Source of the DNA: Metamycoplasma hyosynoviae
GTDB lineage: Bacteria; Bacillota_I; Bacilli_A; Mycoplasmatales; Metamycoplasmataceae
DNA: 64,000 nucleotides
Direction: 5' to 3'
Assembly: GCF_004365165.1 (NCBI RefSeq)
Contig: NZ_SOCH01000002.1
Coordinates: 1-64,000, forward strand
Both the position numbers and the translations under genes were made by a program. The notes under the pieces were generated by a model, which searched no databases, had not been told where the DNA came from, and saw only the letters and a list, made by a program, of their open reading frames with translations. Positions 46,223 to 57,145 of the stretch are shown piece by piece; positions within the stretch are counted from its first letter, which is position 1; the number at the start of each line of letters is the position of its first letter.

Positions 46223-48655
46223 ATGCATCAAATACCCCAGAAGAAAAAAATTAATGTAAAAAAAGCGCTAATAATTTCAACTTCTACAATCTTAGGAGCA
46301 ACAGCTATTAGCCTTGGTAGTTTTGGGATTGCAATCGCAGCTTCAAAGAAAAAAATCCAAAAGAACAAAAATATCAATTTAAATATTAATAACACTAAAA
46401 TTGAACAAAAACTTGCACCAAATATCATAAATTTAGATGAAAAAGTTAGATATTTAGCACTTGGAGATTCGATTTCAGCTGGATTTACTGCTATGCTTTC
46501 ACAAGATCATCCCGGGGCTTTTGATGCTAATACAAATAAGTTTAGTGGTACATCATTTCCAGTTTATTTAGCCAAATTCATTAATAAAATGCAGGGTGGA
46601 AATAAACTAGAATGATTTGAAAACCATTCAGTTAGTGGGGGTAGAACATACGAATTGATAAAGCTATTTGGCTGGCAATATGCTTCTTCAATTGGAATTC
46701 CACCTGATGATGAAATTAACCATAGATGAGGTAGTGAAAAACCTTATCCTAAGCCTGAAGTAGTAAAAGAAAATATATATAATGGTATTAAAAAAGCTAA
46801 TTTAATTACTCTAACTTTTGGTGCTAATGACGCAATGGAAGTCATAAAACATCTGTTTAAACAAGAACCTTATTCTTCTATGTTTAGTAATTTAAGTTTT
46901 GATAAAATTGGAAGTTTAGCTTCTAATATTTTGAACTTACTTGAAAATACAATTAACGAAGTTAAAGCAAGATATATAACACTAGTTAATGAAATTAAGA
47001 AAATAAATCCTAATGCAAACATTGTTTTAGTATCTTATCCAATGCCTTTTAATAGATTGACTCGTGTAATTGATTCTCTTTTACTAAATGTAAAAGGAAT
47101 ATCAACAACTGCTATTGATATTTTAAATGTACAAATAATTAAATCAGTTTCCCTAGCTACTAAAACACTTTATGTAAATATATATGATAAAGAATATTGA
47201 AACTATGAACAAAGTCGGCTAACTGAAGTTATAACTGATATTCACCCAACTGTGCTTGGTTGAAAAAAAATGGCAATGGACGCTTATATCAAACTTACTA
47301 CAGGCCATTCAAGTTTTGATAAATACAAAGATTTAAATTTAACTTGAAATAGTAGTTTTGTAGTTGATAATGAACAATATAAAGTTATTGACACTCTTGA
47401 AAGTACAGAAAATCTAGTAAAACAAGGTTTTTATGAATGAAAAGATGAGTGAAACAATAAAAAATATAGTAAATATGAAGATTTTTTATATGACCTTGAT
47501 AATGATGATATCTATAAAAATATAAAAGATGATTACAAAATCGAAAATGTTGGTAAACGTATTTCTAAAGAAATGATGGAAACCATTGTTGATAAAGGAA
47601 TATTAGAAAATTTAACATCCGATTCATTTTTAAAAGATTTTGTAGATCTAGATACTCTAACTGCTGTTTTATATAAGACAACTAATAACGTTAAAAACTA
47701 CGAAATTTTACGTAAGATGTTAGTAAAGGGTAATTTAGGAATTAATTTAATAAATGAACTTCAAAGATATTTCTCAAAAGAAGACTTTGATAAAGATGGT
47801 AAACCTGGTGGTAGATATATTGAAAAAGATATGTTTATTGAAAGATTAGTTCTAACTTTCATTAATCCAAAAATAATTCACACTGATTTAATTAAACCAT
47901 TTATTAGTTCTGATTTATTTAAGAACAATAAAGCTGATTGAATAAAAATTATAGTTTCAATATTTGATAAGTACAATAAGAATAGCAAAATTGATAGTAT
48001 CATAGATTTAATTTTCGATTATGGTTATGACAAAAATACCAAAACCACTTTCTTAAGTGAAAAAGATGCTAAAAACTTCTTCTTAGACATTTTAAAGAAT
48101 AGAAAATTAAATGAAATTTATAAATTCTTGGTAAAAATAGTTCTTGAAAATAGTGAAAACACAATCATAAAAGATAATGATTCTTACAAAACAGCAATTA
48201 GATTATGATTAACTACCAATCCGCAAGATAAAGATAAACTAATGAAACTAATAGTTGATATGGTTAAAAGTTTTGCAAATGATACTGGCAAAGAAGAAAA
48301 CGAACGTAAATCAACTCAATTTAGAAAACATTTCTTGGAAAAATTAATTAATCTAAAAGCTAAATATAAAACCACATTCAAAGATAAACACAATATGGTT
48401 CCAGAAGATAAAGCAAACATTGATTTAATTAGAGGAAAAAGTATTGAAACATTCAAGATTATTGCAGAATCTGCTGACATTCAAAATAAAATTGCCGAAT
48501 CAATTTACAACACAATAATTGCAGATAATAATAATGATGAACTTTCACTAGATTATTTATTCAATCACTATGATTTCTTTGATAATTTCACAGAAGCTCA
48601 ACGTGAACAAATTAAAAAAGCAAAACCTATCAAAGACGATAAAGACAAAAAATAA
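46223..48655 (+). CDS. SGNH/GDSL hydrolase, membrane-anchored
   Basis: An 810-residue protein. A basic start and a hydrophobic segment (residues about 15-40, ALIISTSTILGATAISLGSF) with no lipobox cysteine suggest a signal anchor. Catalytic blocks: RYLALGDSISAGF (Ser83), ENHSVSGGRTYEL (block II Gly), TLTFGANDAM (block III) and TDIHPTVLGWKKMA (block V), so the site looks intact. An EF-hand-type loop DFDKDGKPGGRY lies at 47783-47818. The C-terminal half is helical and similar in character to the giant lipoprotein. Probable ester or lipid hydrolase outside the cell. SD AAAAAGG is modest. It is followed by a clear terminator. Confidence 0.87.
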
Positions 48656-48662
48656 TTCAATT

Positions 48663-48693
48663 AAAAACACGCCTTATTTTAAAGCGTGTTTTT
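48663..48693. terminator. bidirectional terminator after the SGNH gene
   Basis: AAAAACACGC (48663-48672) and GCGTGTTTTT (48684-48693), 11-base loop, shared with the converging UPF0154 gene. Confidence 0.88.
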
Positions 48694-48717
48694 AGATTTG
48701 TTTTTTTATAAAATAAA

Positions 48718-48942
48718 TTATTTAGCGTTCTTCATTGAGTTCATTACTTGTTTAATTTGAGATTCGCTTGCTTTACGTCCCATTTGTAAGAACATTACTC
48801 TAATCATTTTTTCAGTTATAGGTGGATTTTCTTTAATTTCTTTTTCATATTTTTTCTTTGCAAAAAATATCCCACCAAAAAATGCTGCTACTCCAGCAAT
48901 AATAGGAAGTATTACTAATAAAACAATTCCATAGACAGGCAT
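48718..48942 (-). CDS. UPF0154 (YneF-like) small membrane protein
   Basis: A 74-residue protein: one N-terminal membrane helix (GIVLLVILPIIAGVAAFFGG), then FFAKKKYEKEIKENPPITEKMIRVMFLQMGRKASE, the UPF0154 signature. Function is unknown in the family. It lies 3 bases after the 48946 gene, at the end of the lepA transcript. Confidence 0.92.
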   Translation of the reverse strand: MPVYGIVLLVILPIIAGVAAFFGGIFFAKKKYEKEIKENPPITEKMIRVMFLQMGRKASESQIKQVMNSMKNAK

Positions 48943-48945
48943 AAA

Positions 48946-49848
48946 TTATTTTCCTTTTCAAACAGTTTTTTTCAAAATGATGTATATGATAAGCGGTAAT
49001 ATTAGAATTAATAATACACTTAAAAAGAAAATTTTTGCATAAAATTTGTGAGCTTTTGATTTTTGTTCTTGAAGTTCATTGTAATTCATAACTTCATTAC
49101 CAAAAAATGATTGGATATCAACTGTTCTTTTCTTTCTAAAAATACTGAATACCACATGCATTATTAGAACAGAAGCCATTATGCTACATAAAATATAAAC
49201 TACAAGCATTGGATTAGGAAATGAATTTGTAATTCATTTTTTGAAATCTAGCAATTTTCATTTAACATCTTTTAAACCGAAGAAGATTAATGTAAATACA
49301 CCAACATAGAAGATTATTGCAACAGTAAGTCATGTACGACTTACTTGTTTCATTATTAATTTACGATATAAAAGAGTGATGAAAGGCGGAGTTGATAAAG
49401 CACCTAATTTGATGCTTTCACGGTATGCTACAACACTACGTGATATACCTGAAAGCTCAATTGATTCTATTATGAAAATATATGATGTAATTCCTAGCAA
49501 AATAACTGGAATGATATATCAGCCTCATTTAATTTTAGGAGTTATCGAAACATCCACAAATAAATCAGCGTTGGTAGCAAAAAGTGTTATCGCAATAGCT
49601 GAAACTATTGAAATTATTAAACATAGTATGATTGAGATTAATTTAACATTTTTTTCTAGTTTAAAAACCTTATAAATTCCATTAGGAATTATGCCATGAG
49701 GATCTTCCAGTTTATTACCTTTTTTATCAGTGGAAAGTGCTCTTGTTTGTAAACTTTCATAAGCAATACGATTAACGGTTTCGTTAATGATATCATTATT
49801 AACAATAGTATTTTCACTTGTTTGATTGATTATCGGTTTTAAGGGCAT
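48946..49848 (-). CDS. polytopic membrane protein (resembles MSC_0882-type family)
   Basis: A 300-residue protein with a hydrophilic N-terminal 70 residues and about five hydrophobic helices (for example LISIILCLIISIVSAIAITLF, IIPVILLGITSYIFII, VSRTWLTVAIIFYVGVF and FFLSVLLILILPLIIYIIL). Segments GIIPNGIYKVFKLEKNVKL and YRESIKLGALSTPPFITLLY look conserved-mycoplasma, and the name MSC_0882-type is a tentative recollection. It starts 3 bases after the lepA stop and ends 3 bases before the UPF0154 gene. Confidence 0.7.
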
Positions 49849-49851
49849 ACA

Positions 49852-51651
49852 CTAATCTCCTTTTTTAACTTCGGTTTTTAATATTGCTAAAAAAGCTTCT
49901 TGGGGAACTTCTACTGTACCAATAGATTTCATCCGTTTCTTACCAAGTTTTTGTTTTTTAAGTAACTTTTGTCTTCGGGTAACATCTCCGCCATAAAGTT
50001 TTGCAGTAACATCTTTTCGATAAGCTTTAATTGTTTCTCTAGCTATAATTTTAGCACCAATTGCAGCTTGCACTGGGATTTCAAAGTTTTGTCTAGGAAT
50101 AACTTCTTTTAATTTCTCAGTTAAACTACGAGATTTGGTGTAAGCACTATCTTTATGACAAATCATTGCAAGAGCATCAATTTTTTCACCATTTAGCAGA
50201 ATATCAACTTTCACAAGTTCACTTTCACGAAGCCCAATGTGTTCATATTCAAAAGAAGCATAACCTTTGGAATAACTTTTCATAAGATCAAAGAAATCAA
50301 AGATAACTTCATTTAAAGGCATTTCATAAATTAATTTACGCCGATAATTATCAATGTATTCAATATCAACATATTTTCCACGTTTTTGTTGACATAGTTC
50401 CATAATTGAGCCTAAATATTCTTCAGTTAAAAATATTGTGGCTTTAATATAAGGCTCTTCTATCATTTTTATGTAAGTACGGTCTGGAAATAATGAAGGA
50501 TTAGTTATGTATTGAATGTCGCCATTTGTTAATGTAACCACAAACTCTACTGAAGGAGCAGTAGCTATAATATTTAAATTAAACTCACGTTCCAATCTTT
50601 CTTGTAGCACTTCCATATGCAAAAGTCCTAAAAATCCAATTCGGAAACCAAAGCCTAAGGCTTTTGAAGTTTCAGGAGTTCAAACAATAGATGAATCAGA
50701 TAAACTAATCTTTTCTAGTGCATCTTTCATATCGTTGTAATCACGAGTATCTACTGGATAAAATCCAGTGTATACAACAGGATTTAATTTCTTATATCCT
50801 GGAAGTGGCGAGTTGGTCTTATTGTTAGTTAAAGTAATAGTGTCACCAATATTAATATCTTTTATATCACGAATAGCGGCAGCAATTCATCCAACCTCAC
50901 CAGCGGAAAGTGTCTCTCTTTTTTCTTCAAATGGATTTTTTACACCAAGCTCAGTTACAAGATAAGATTTTTTGCTAGCCATAAAATAAATTTCATCACC
51001 AACACTTATTTTACCCTTGAATAGTCTTGCAAGTACAATAACACCACGATAGTTATCAAAATAACTATCAAAAATTAAAGCTTCAAGAGGAGCAGAGTCA
51101 TCTGCTTCTTTTGGGGATGGAATTTTTTTGATAATAGCATCTACTACTTGGTCAATATTAATTCCTGATTTTGCAGAAATCAAAATTGCTTCAGATGCAT
51201 CAATTCCAATAACATCTTCAATTTCTTTTTTGACTCTTTCAGGGTCCGCTGCAGGAAGGTCAATTTTATTGATTATTGGAATTATTTCTAAATTATTTTC
51301 AAGAGCTAAATAAACGTGAGCTAGCGTTTGAGCTTGTATTCCTTGGGTAGCATCCACTAATAATAATGCTCCTTCACAAGCTGCTAAACTTCTATTTACT
51401 TCATAAGAAAAATCAACATGACCAGGAGTATCAATTAAATGAAACACATAATCTTTGTACTTGATTTGAATAGCATTAAGCTTGATGGTAATACCTCTTT
51501 CTCTTTCTAGATCCATAGAATCTAAAATTTGAGGCATAGTTTGACGATCATTAATAGCTCCGGTGAATTCTAAAATACGATCAGCAAGCGTACTTTTACC
51601 ATGATCAATGTGCGCAATAATTGCAAAATTCTTAATCTTTGATTTTTCCAT
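49852..51651 (-). CDS. lepA: elongation factor 4 (LepA)
   Basis: A 599-residue translational GTPase that can back-translocate stalled ribosomes. [19 protein letters not shown] (G1), [10 protein letters not shown] (G2), [12 protein letters not shown] (G3), [13 protein letters not shown] (G4). The C-terminal specific domain has the diagnostic [23 protein letters not shown]. Trp are UGA. It begins the lepA-membrane protein-UPF0154 operon; promoter in the 51652-52009 gap. Confidence 0.97.
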
Positions 51652-52009
51652 ATGTTTTTACTTATTATATTTAAAAAAATTTTTTTTATACATATAAATA
51701 TTAAGAATTTACAAAAATTAGATTCAGAAATTTGCCATAGTATAAGTGTTTATTTATAATAAATAAAAACTAACTTTTTTAAATAAGTTGATTTTGCAGA
51801 TTTTTGTTTTGAAGATAAGGCAAGTGAAGTTAATTTATATGTTAAATTAAATTTTTTATGCAAAAAAAACTTCAAGGGTTTTTACAATATTGTATAGATA
51901 ATATTTCATATGATCATTATTTTTTTACCTTAACTTTTATTATTCTAATGCAAAATTAAAATAATCAATGATGCTATAATTATTCTATAAAATTTCTAGG
52001 GAAAATATT
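51652..52009. other. divergent intergenic region lepA / RHH regulator
   Basis: No gene seen. It contains two palindromes (TTTATTTA-TAA-TAAATAAA at 51749-51767 and TACAATATTGTA at 51883-51894) and the -10-like TGCTATAAT ahead of the regulator. The palindromes could be operators, but AT-rich DNA makes such symmetry frequent. Confidence 0.45.
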
Positions 52010-52222
52010 ATGCAAAAAAAAGAATTATTTACCAAAAAGGAAAAAGATTTAACTGTTTCTGCACACTATTCTATAAAGGGTTCATTAGTTAAAAAAATAG
52101 AAAAAGATGCTGAAAAATATAATATAACTAAATCAAAAATAGTAAACACAATTTTGGAAGATTACTACAAAGATAAATAATAAAAACATTCTATAATTAT
52201 GCTAACTTTATGCTATAATTAT
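51974..52222 (+). promoter_or_regulatory. three copies of CTATAATTAT at the R-M promoters
   Basis: Copies at 51974-51983, 52191-52200 and 52213-52222. The first and third are within the identical 14-mer ATGCTATAATTATT and contain TGCTATAAT, an extended -10. The second and third are 22 bp apart, two helical turns. The first precedes the RHH-like gene and the other two precede the methyltransferase gene, so the same protein could control both. Confidence 0.6.
52010..52180 (+). CDS. small ribbon-helix-helix-like regulator
   Basis: A 56-residue protein too short for most gene finders. Sequence LTVSAHYSIKGSLVKKIEKD followed by AEKYNITKSKIVNTILEDYY has the beta-strand/helix/helix layout and the N-T/S-K-S-xIV turn of CopG/Arc-type RHH DNA-binding proteins. 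GGGAAAATATT gives an SD-like stretch. It stands immediately upstream of, and co-oriented with, the methyltransferase gene, in the position of an R-M controller protein, though C-proteins are usually HTH. Confidence 0.6.
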   Translation: MQKKELFTKKEKDLTVSAHYSIKGSLVKKIEKDAEKYNITKSKIVNTILEDYYKDK

Positions 52223-52223
52223 T

Positions 52224-52403
52224 GTTATACAAATATTGCTAATAAAAAATAAAAATTTTATATACCAAATTAATAAATAACTTTTTAGCAAAAAAGGTGT
52301 TATTGAAATGGTGTTGAAGTGTATTATTATTTTAAACAAAAACATTAAAATTATATTTTTGTAAAGTAAAATCATTAAATAATTATGTAAGAAGGGCAAT
52401 AAT
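52224..52403 (+). other. long 5' untranslated region of the methyltransferase gene
   Basis: If transcription starts at the TATAAT at 52215-52220, about 175 bases precede the ATG. An 18-codon ORF (52308-52364) preceded by AAGGTG is present, but nothing else supports it. Confidence 0.35.
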
Positions 52404-53507
52404 ATGAAATCAAATAGAATAAAAATTGATAAAACTAATTTTGATTTTAAGCAAAATAATATTTCTAATGAAATATTAACTAAACTAAAAGAAAACAAAA
52501 TTATTAAAGATTTTTATCTTGATGGTGATTTTTGCTTAATTAATGGTGAATGTATAGAAGTTATGAATGCCCTTATTAAGCAAAGCATAATTGTAGATCA
52601 TATTATTACTGATATCCCTTATGGAACTGTTCAGGGATTATCTATTGAGGGTTGAAAAAATAAATCAGCAATCCCACAATGAGATATAGTTATTGATAAA
52701 AAGAAAATGTTTGATTGTTGTTTTAAAATTTCAAAACCAAACACTAATATTCTATTATTTTCACAAGAACCACTTACTTATCAATTAATTACCGAAATGA
52801 ACAATTATGAAAAATTTTCTCTATCTAATAAAATGATGTGAGTTAAAAATAATCATGCTAATGGTTTCAATTCTAAAACTACTCCATTGAATTATTATGA
52901 AGAAATATTATTAATTAGAAAATCATTAGATGAAAATAATAGCATTGAGCTAAGAAAATATTTTGGCAAATTACTTGAAGCAATACCTGATAGTAAGAAA
53001 GAAATTATGGAAAAATTAGGTCAAGGTCTTGATCATTGTTTTAGATTTAAAAATAGAACTTTTTATATACCCACTCTAACAAATTACAACAAATTAATTG
53101 AAACATATGCAATAAATAATTTAGATTTCTTTAAACCATATATTGAAATTAATAGACTATGAAAAGAAGAAAATACAGTTGTTTTTAATATTCCTAATAA
53201 GGAAAAAATATTTAAAAATGTTTTGGAGTTTAAAAAAGACACTAATAACATACACCCAACTCAAAAACCTCAAGAATTATTAAAAACATTGGTTAATGTA
53301 TTTAGTGAAGAAGGTGACACAATACTTGATTTCACTAGTGGCTCAGGTTCGACAGGTATTGCTTGTATAACTTTAAATAGAAAATTTATTGGTATCGAAT
53401 TGGATAGTAATTTTTATGAAAAATCTATACGCTGATATCAAGCAACAAAAAATAAACAATATTACAAATTTTTAGTCGACAAACCTACTAAAATTGATGT
53501 TTTATAA
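52404..53507 (+). CDS. DNA methyltransferase (N6-adenine/N4-cytosine, beta-type order)
   Basis: A 367-residue enzyme. The catalytic motif IV is TDIPYG (residues 69-74), an I-for-P variant of DPPY. The SAM-binding motif I, DFTSGSGSTGIAC, lies near residue 309, after it, the beta-class order. NNIHPTQKPQELLKTL precedes motif I as in the family. The target-recognition region is between. AGAAGGGC provides a good SD. It protects host DNA against the convergent endonuclease at 53549. The recognition sequence cannot be read from the sequence. Confidence 0.9.
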
Positions 53508-53548
53508 AATATTTTTTATATGTAAACAGAAATTTGATATTTCTTTTT

Positions 53549-54439
53549 TTAAAATATTTTTTTAATTTTTCCTCTATCCTTATTAAATTTTTTCTTCCTA
53601 TAATCAAAGTTTTTTACAAATTCAATAAGAGAAATGTAATCTTTGCCATCATTTAGTTTTAAAAATTTTTCTTTTTCTTCCAAATTAGAACATATATTAA
53701 CATTAATAGCAATATTTTTCAGTTTTTCATTTCAAATATTATTAATAATTGGTTTTTTATTTAAATCTTTAAAATTAACTTTAATTTCTCAACTATCAAA
53801 ATATATTGGAGTAAGCAATCAAAAATCATATGAAAGTGGTAATAAATTACAATGATTACTTTTGCTACTTTGATCACGTTGATTTTTAAAATATTGTAAT
53901 CTTTTATTTTCGTAGAAAGAATCATCATAAGTAAATGGTATTTTATAACAGTTGATTATAAACACAATATCTCCAGTATCTATATTTATTGTGTCTTGTT
54001 TATCAAAAATATGAAATACAAATAAAGAATCTAAGATTTTCTTATCATATGCTTCTAGCAATGTTTTTGCGTTTATACCAAATCTACTATCATCCATTTC
54101 TTCGTAATTATTTGAACCACAATTAGAACAAATATTAAATATTTTAGAAAACTTAAAATTGCAAGATTTACATTTGTTTGATTGAAATGTAACAGATGTT
54201 TTTACTTCAATTTCTTTTTTGTCTCTTTGATTAATCAAATCAAAACCCATACCACCCGAACCTGAACCTATATAATTTGTATTATATAGTGCTGTAAGTA
54301 GTTCGCCAAATGCACCAATTCCTTTAAAGGCTGTAGATACATTTTTACTTTTGTATTCATATTCTAGATTTAATTGATATTGCCATATTTTTGAATATTT
54401 ATACAAAAAATTAATAAGCTGATCTAATTTTTTATCCAT
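53549..54439 (-). CDS. putative type II restriction endonuclease with zinc finger
   Basis: A 296-residue protein convergent with the methyltransferase. FGELLTALYNT, then GFDLI (Asp67) and KEIEVKTS (Glu78-x-Lys80) fit a PD-(D/E)xK nuclease core. Directly after it a four-cysteine zinc finger CKSC/CSNC (Cys90, 93, 104, 107) is inserted. ATG 54439 is chosen for the AGGGG 12 bases upstream. Assignment as the restriction partner rests on these motifs and on adjacency to the methyltransferase; no named endonuclease family is claimed. Confidence 0.75.
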
Positions 54440-54634
54440 ATACAAATTACCCCTATGATACTAATAGTTGTCTATAAAACACATTGATATATTAATTTTA
54501 CTAAAAACTTTGCTTGCTAAAACTAATTTTAGCAAGCAATTTATATCAAATTTATAATTAAAAAAGATATTTCATTCATATAAATAATTTAATGAAAGTT
54601 TAAATACAACAAACATTTTTTTTATTTCAAATAA

Positions 54635-54658
54635 AAAAGCCCAATGATCTTGGGCCTT
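54635..54658 (-). terminator. terminator of the opp operon
   Basis: On the minus strand AAGGCCCAA, a short loop, then TTGGGCTTTTTT, with one G-U pair. It lies 12 bases after the oppF stop. Confidence 0.85.
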
Positions 54659-54670
54659 AATTTAACTTAA

Positions 54671-57145
54671 CTATTTAAATCATTTTTTGATTTGTTCGCG
54701 AGTTCCCAGAACATAATGTTCAGTATCAACATTAAATATTTCTAGAACATTAGGGTATTTTTGCTCTTCTAGATAATCAAGTTCAAATGATATATTTTCA
54801 AATTTCTCATTTGAATTAGAAATCTTAGGAATTGCTTTAAATAAATTGATGGTATATGGGTGAATTGGGCGAGCATAAATATTTTCAGTTTTACCAAATT
54901 CAACTATTTTACCTAAGTGCATTATTTGAACATTATCAGCTACATATTCAATCATACTTAGGTCGTGTGCTATTAATATCATTCCGATATTTTTTTCATT
55001 ACACAATTCTTTTAATAAATTTATAACTTGAGCTTGAATTGAAATATCAAGTGAAGCTATAGGCTCATCTGCTACTATGATTTTAGGTTGGGTAATCAAA
55101 GCACGAGCAATAACAATTCTTTGTAATTGTCCACCTGAAAATTCATGTGGATAACGATAAGCAAATTGTTTCAGAAGACCAACATCTTCAAGTGATTTAT
55201 AAATTATGGTTTTACAAAGAAGTTGACCAATGTAAAATTTAGCAAGTGGTTTAAAGAAATTAGAATTATATTTATTGAATCTATCTTTTCAAACAACATT
55301 TTCATCGGCAATATTTTTAGCAGCTCATTTTAGGTCAATACCTAGAAGGATGTAAAGATTTTTTAAATCTTTATCTAGGTAGTATTTTTCGATTTGAAAT
55401 GATTTTAGGGTGTCTTTTTTAACTGCAATATCAGATTTATAATAACTAATTAATGCATTAATTTCTTTGAAAGATTTTTCATCAGTTATTTTTGATTCTA
55501 AATAACTTCAGAACATCTTTTCAATTTCATCAAATTTTGTATTACATTTTTGTTGGCTGCTACGTAAGTTCAAATAAAGTTGTTTTTGTTCTTGTAGTTG
55601 TTCATAGGCTTTTGTGATTTTAACACGATAAGATTTTAAGAACAAATTCATATCTTCAATATAAGTTTGTTCTGCTTCTTTTAAAGCATTTTGTGCTTGC
55701 TTTAGGTTTTCAGTAGAATAGTTTTTCTTCTTACCATCTTTTATAATTTGCTTGGTCTTTAAAATTTCGTGTTCAAGATTTGCAATTTTTTTATCAAATT
55801 CTTCTTCTGATTTTTGTGAAAGCACAACATAAGAAGAAAAGTCAAATTCAAAATCTTCATTTAAAATCTTTTTAATTTCAATATGTGGTTTTGAAAGTTT
55901 AAGATCAAGACTTTTAATTTGTTCATCTGTTAGTTGTGGGCTATTTTCACCTATATTTTCAGTTTGGACTAAATGAAAATTAATTTCTTTTAAATACTTA
56001 GCAAAAAATGCATCTGCATAAGAATCTAAATCAGCAATTACTTTACGTGCTTCTTCAAATTGCAAGTATTTACATTTTTTGCTTATTTCTTTTAAAACAC
56101 TGTATTTTTTAAGAAATAGAAGTTGTGATTTTAAATTGAAAATATAACTTTTAAGATCAAGAGTCATTAACTTTTCAATTTGTGAAATTTCGCTTTCATT
56201 TTTATATTCGTTTAAAAAGTTAATGAAAGTGTTTTTGCAAGTACGAAGTTGTTCAATTTTTTCTAATTTTAAATTCTTGTAATCTTGTTTTAGTTTTAAA
56301 AGAATTTTTTTAGCTTCATAAGCTTCTGCAGAAATTTTGGTTAATTCAATTTCTTTTTTTAGACGCTTAGAATTTTCTCAATAATTAGTTTCTATACTTG
56401 AAAGTTCGCGATTACGATATTTTTGTTGATGTTCATAGTAGATATTAAATAATTTGTTGGTGTTGGTATAAACATTATTAATAATCTTACTTTCCATCAA
56501 TTGTTTTTCTTCTAGATATAGAAAGAAACGTGAGAAACTATCTTCAAAACTATCATCATCTGAAAATTTGAAGTTTGCAAATTCTTCTTCTCATTTTGCA
56601 AAGAATGGTTTTGCAAGTCTATTGATTTCACGATAGTTTTGCACTTCTAGTTGCATAGCATTAATGTGGAAGGTATATTTAAAAGCTTTTTTGACATCTT
56701 GTCAATCTAAGAAAATATCGTCCAGTTTTTCTTTCAAAATACCATTGATTATTAAAGGCTCTCTTAAAATGCTATAAATAGTGTGTTGACCATTTAAAGA
56801 AGCATGAGGATCTTGAAAAATCATTTGCACATTACGACGCAAATATTTCGTTCTTTGACGAGTTAATTTTTTTCCTGAAATGATTTTTTCATTTAAACGA
56901 ATAAACCCATTGTAATCATCATATAAACGTAGTATGCTACGTCCAACAGTAGTTTTACCAGAACCCGATTCTCCAATTAATCCAATAATTTCACCTTCAT
57001 GAAGATTGAAAGAAACACCATCAACTGCTTTATTGATATACCCTTGATTAACAAAATATTTCTTTAGATTTTCAATCGAAAGAATAACTTTGCGAGTTTC
57101 AGGTTTTTCAATAACTTGGGTTATTTCTTTAGTTTTACTTTTCAT
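54671..57145 (-). CDS. oppF: oligopeptide ABC transporter ATP-binding protein OppF with large insertion
   Basis: An 824-residue NBD. Walker A GLIGESGSGKTTVGRS, Q-loop MIFQDPHASLNG (about residues 103-114), then roughly 500 residues of coiled-coil-like, Lys/Glu-rich helices before the signature FSGGQLQRIVIARAL (about 665-680), Walker B IIVADEPIASLD and H-loop LIAHDLS. A typical OppF is about 310-330 residues. Large OppF proteins are known in other mycoplasmas (about 850 residues in M. pneumoniae and M. genitalium), so the insertion is lineage-typical, but its role is unknown. It overlaps oppD by 11 bases and is the last gene of the operon. Confidence 0.93.

Noticed and set aside
51749-51767. 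TTTATTTA...TAAATAAA palindrome as a definite operator
   Set aside because: A/T-only symmetry is expected often in DNA this AT-rich, so it is only mentioned under the intergenic feature.
52308-52364. 18-codon ORF upstream of the methyltransferase
   Set aside because: It has an AAGGTG before the ATG, but the peptide is hydrophobic and featureless and nothing else supports translation.
54671-57145. oppF split into two genes around a coiled-coil protein
   Set aside because: The front (Walker A), coiled-coil and rear (signature, Walker B) are in one frame with only UGA codons between. Large OppF proteins are known in other mycoplasmas.
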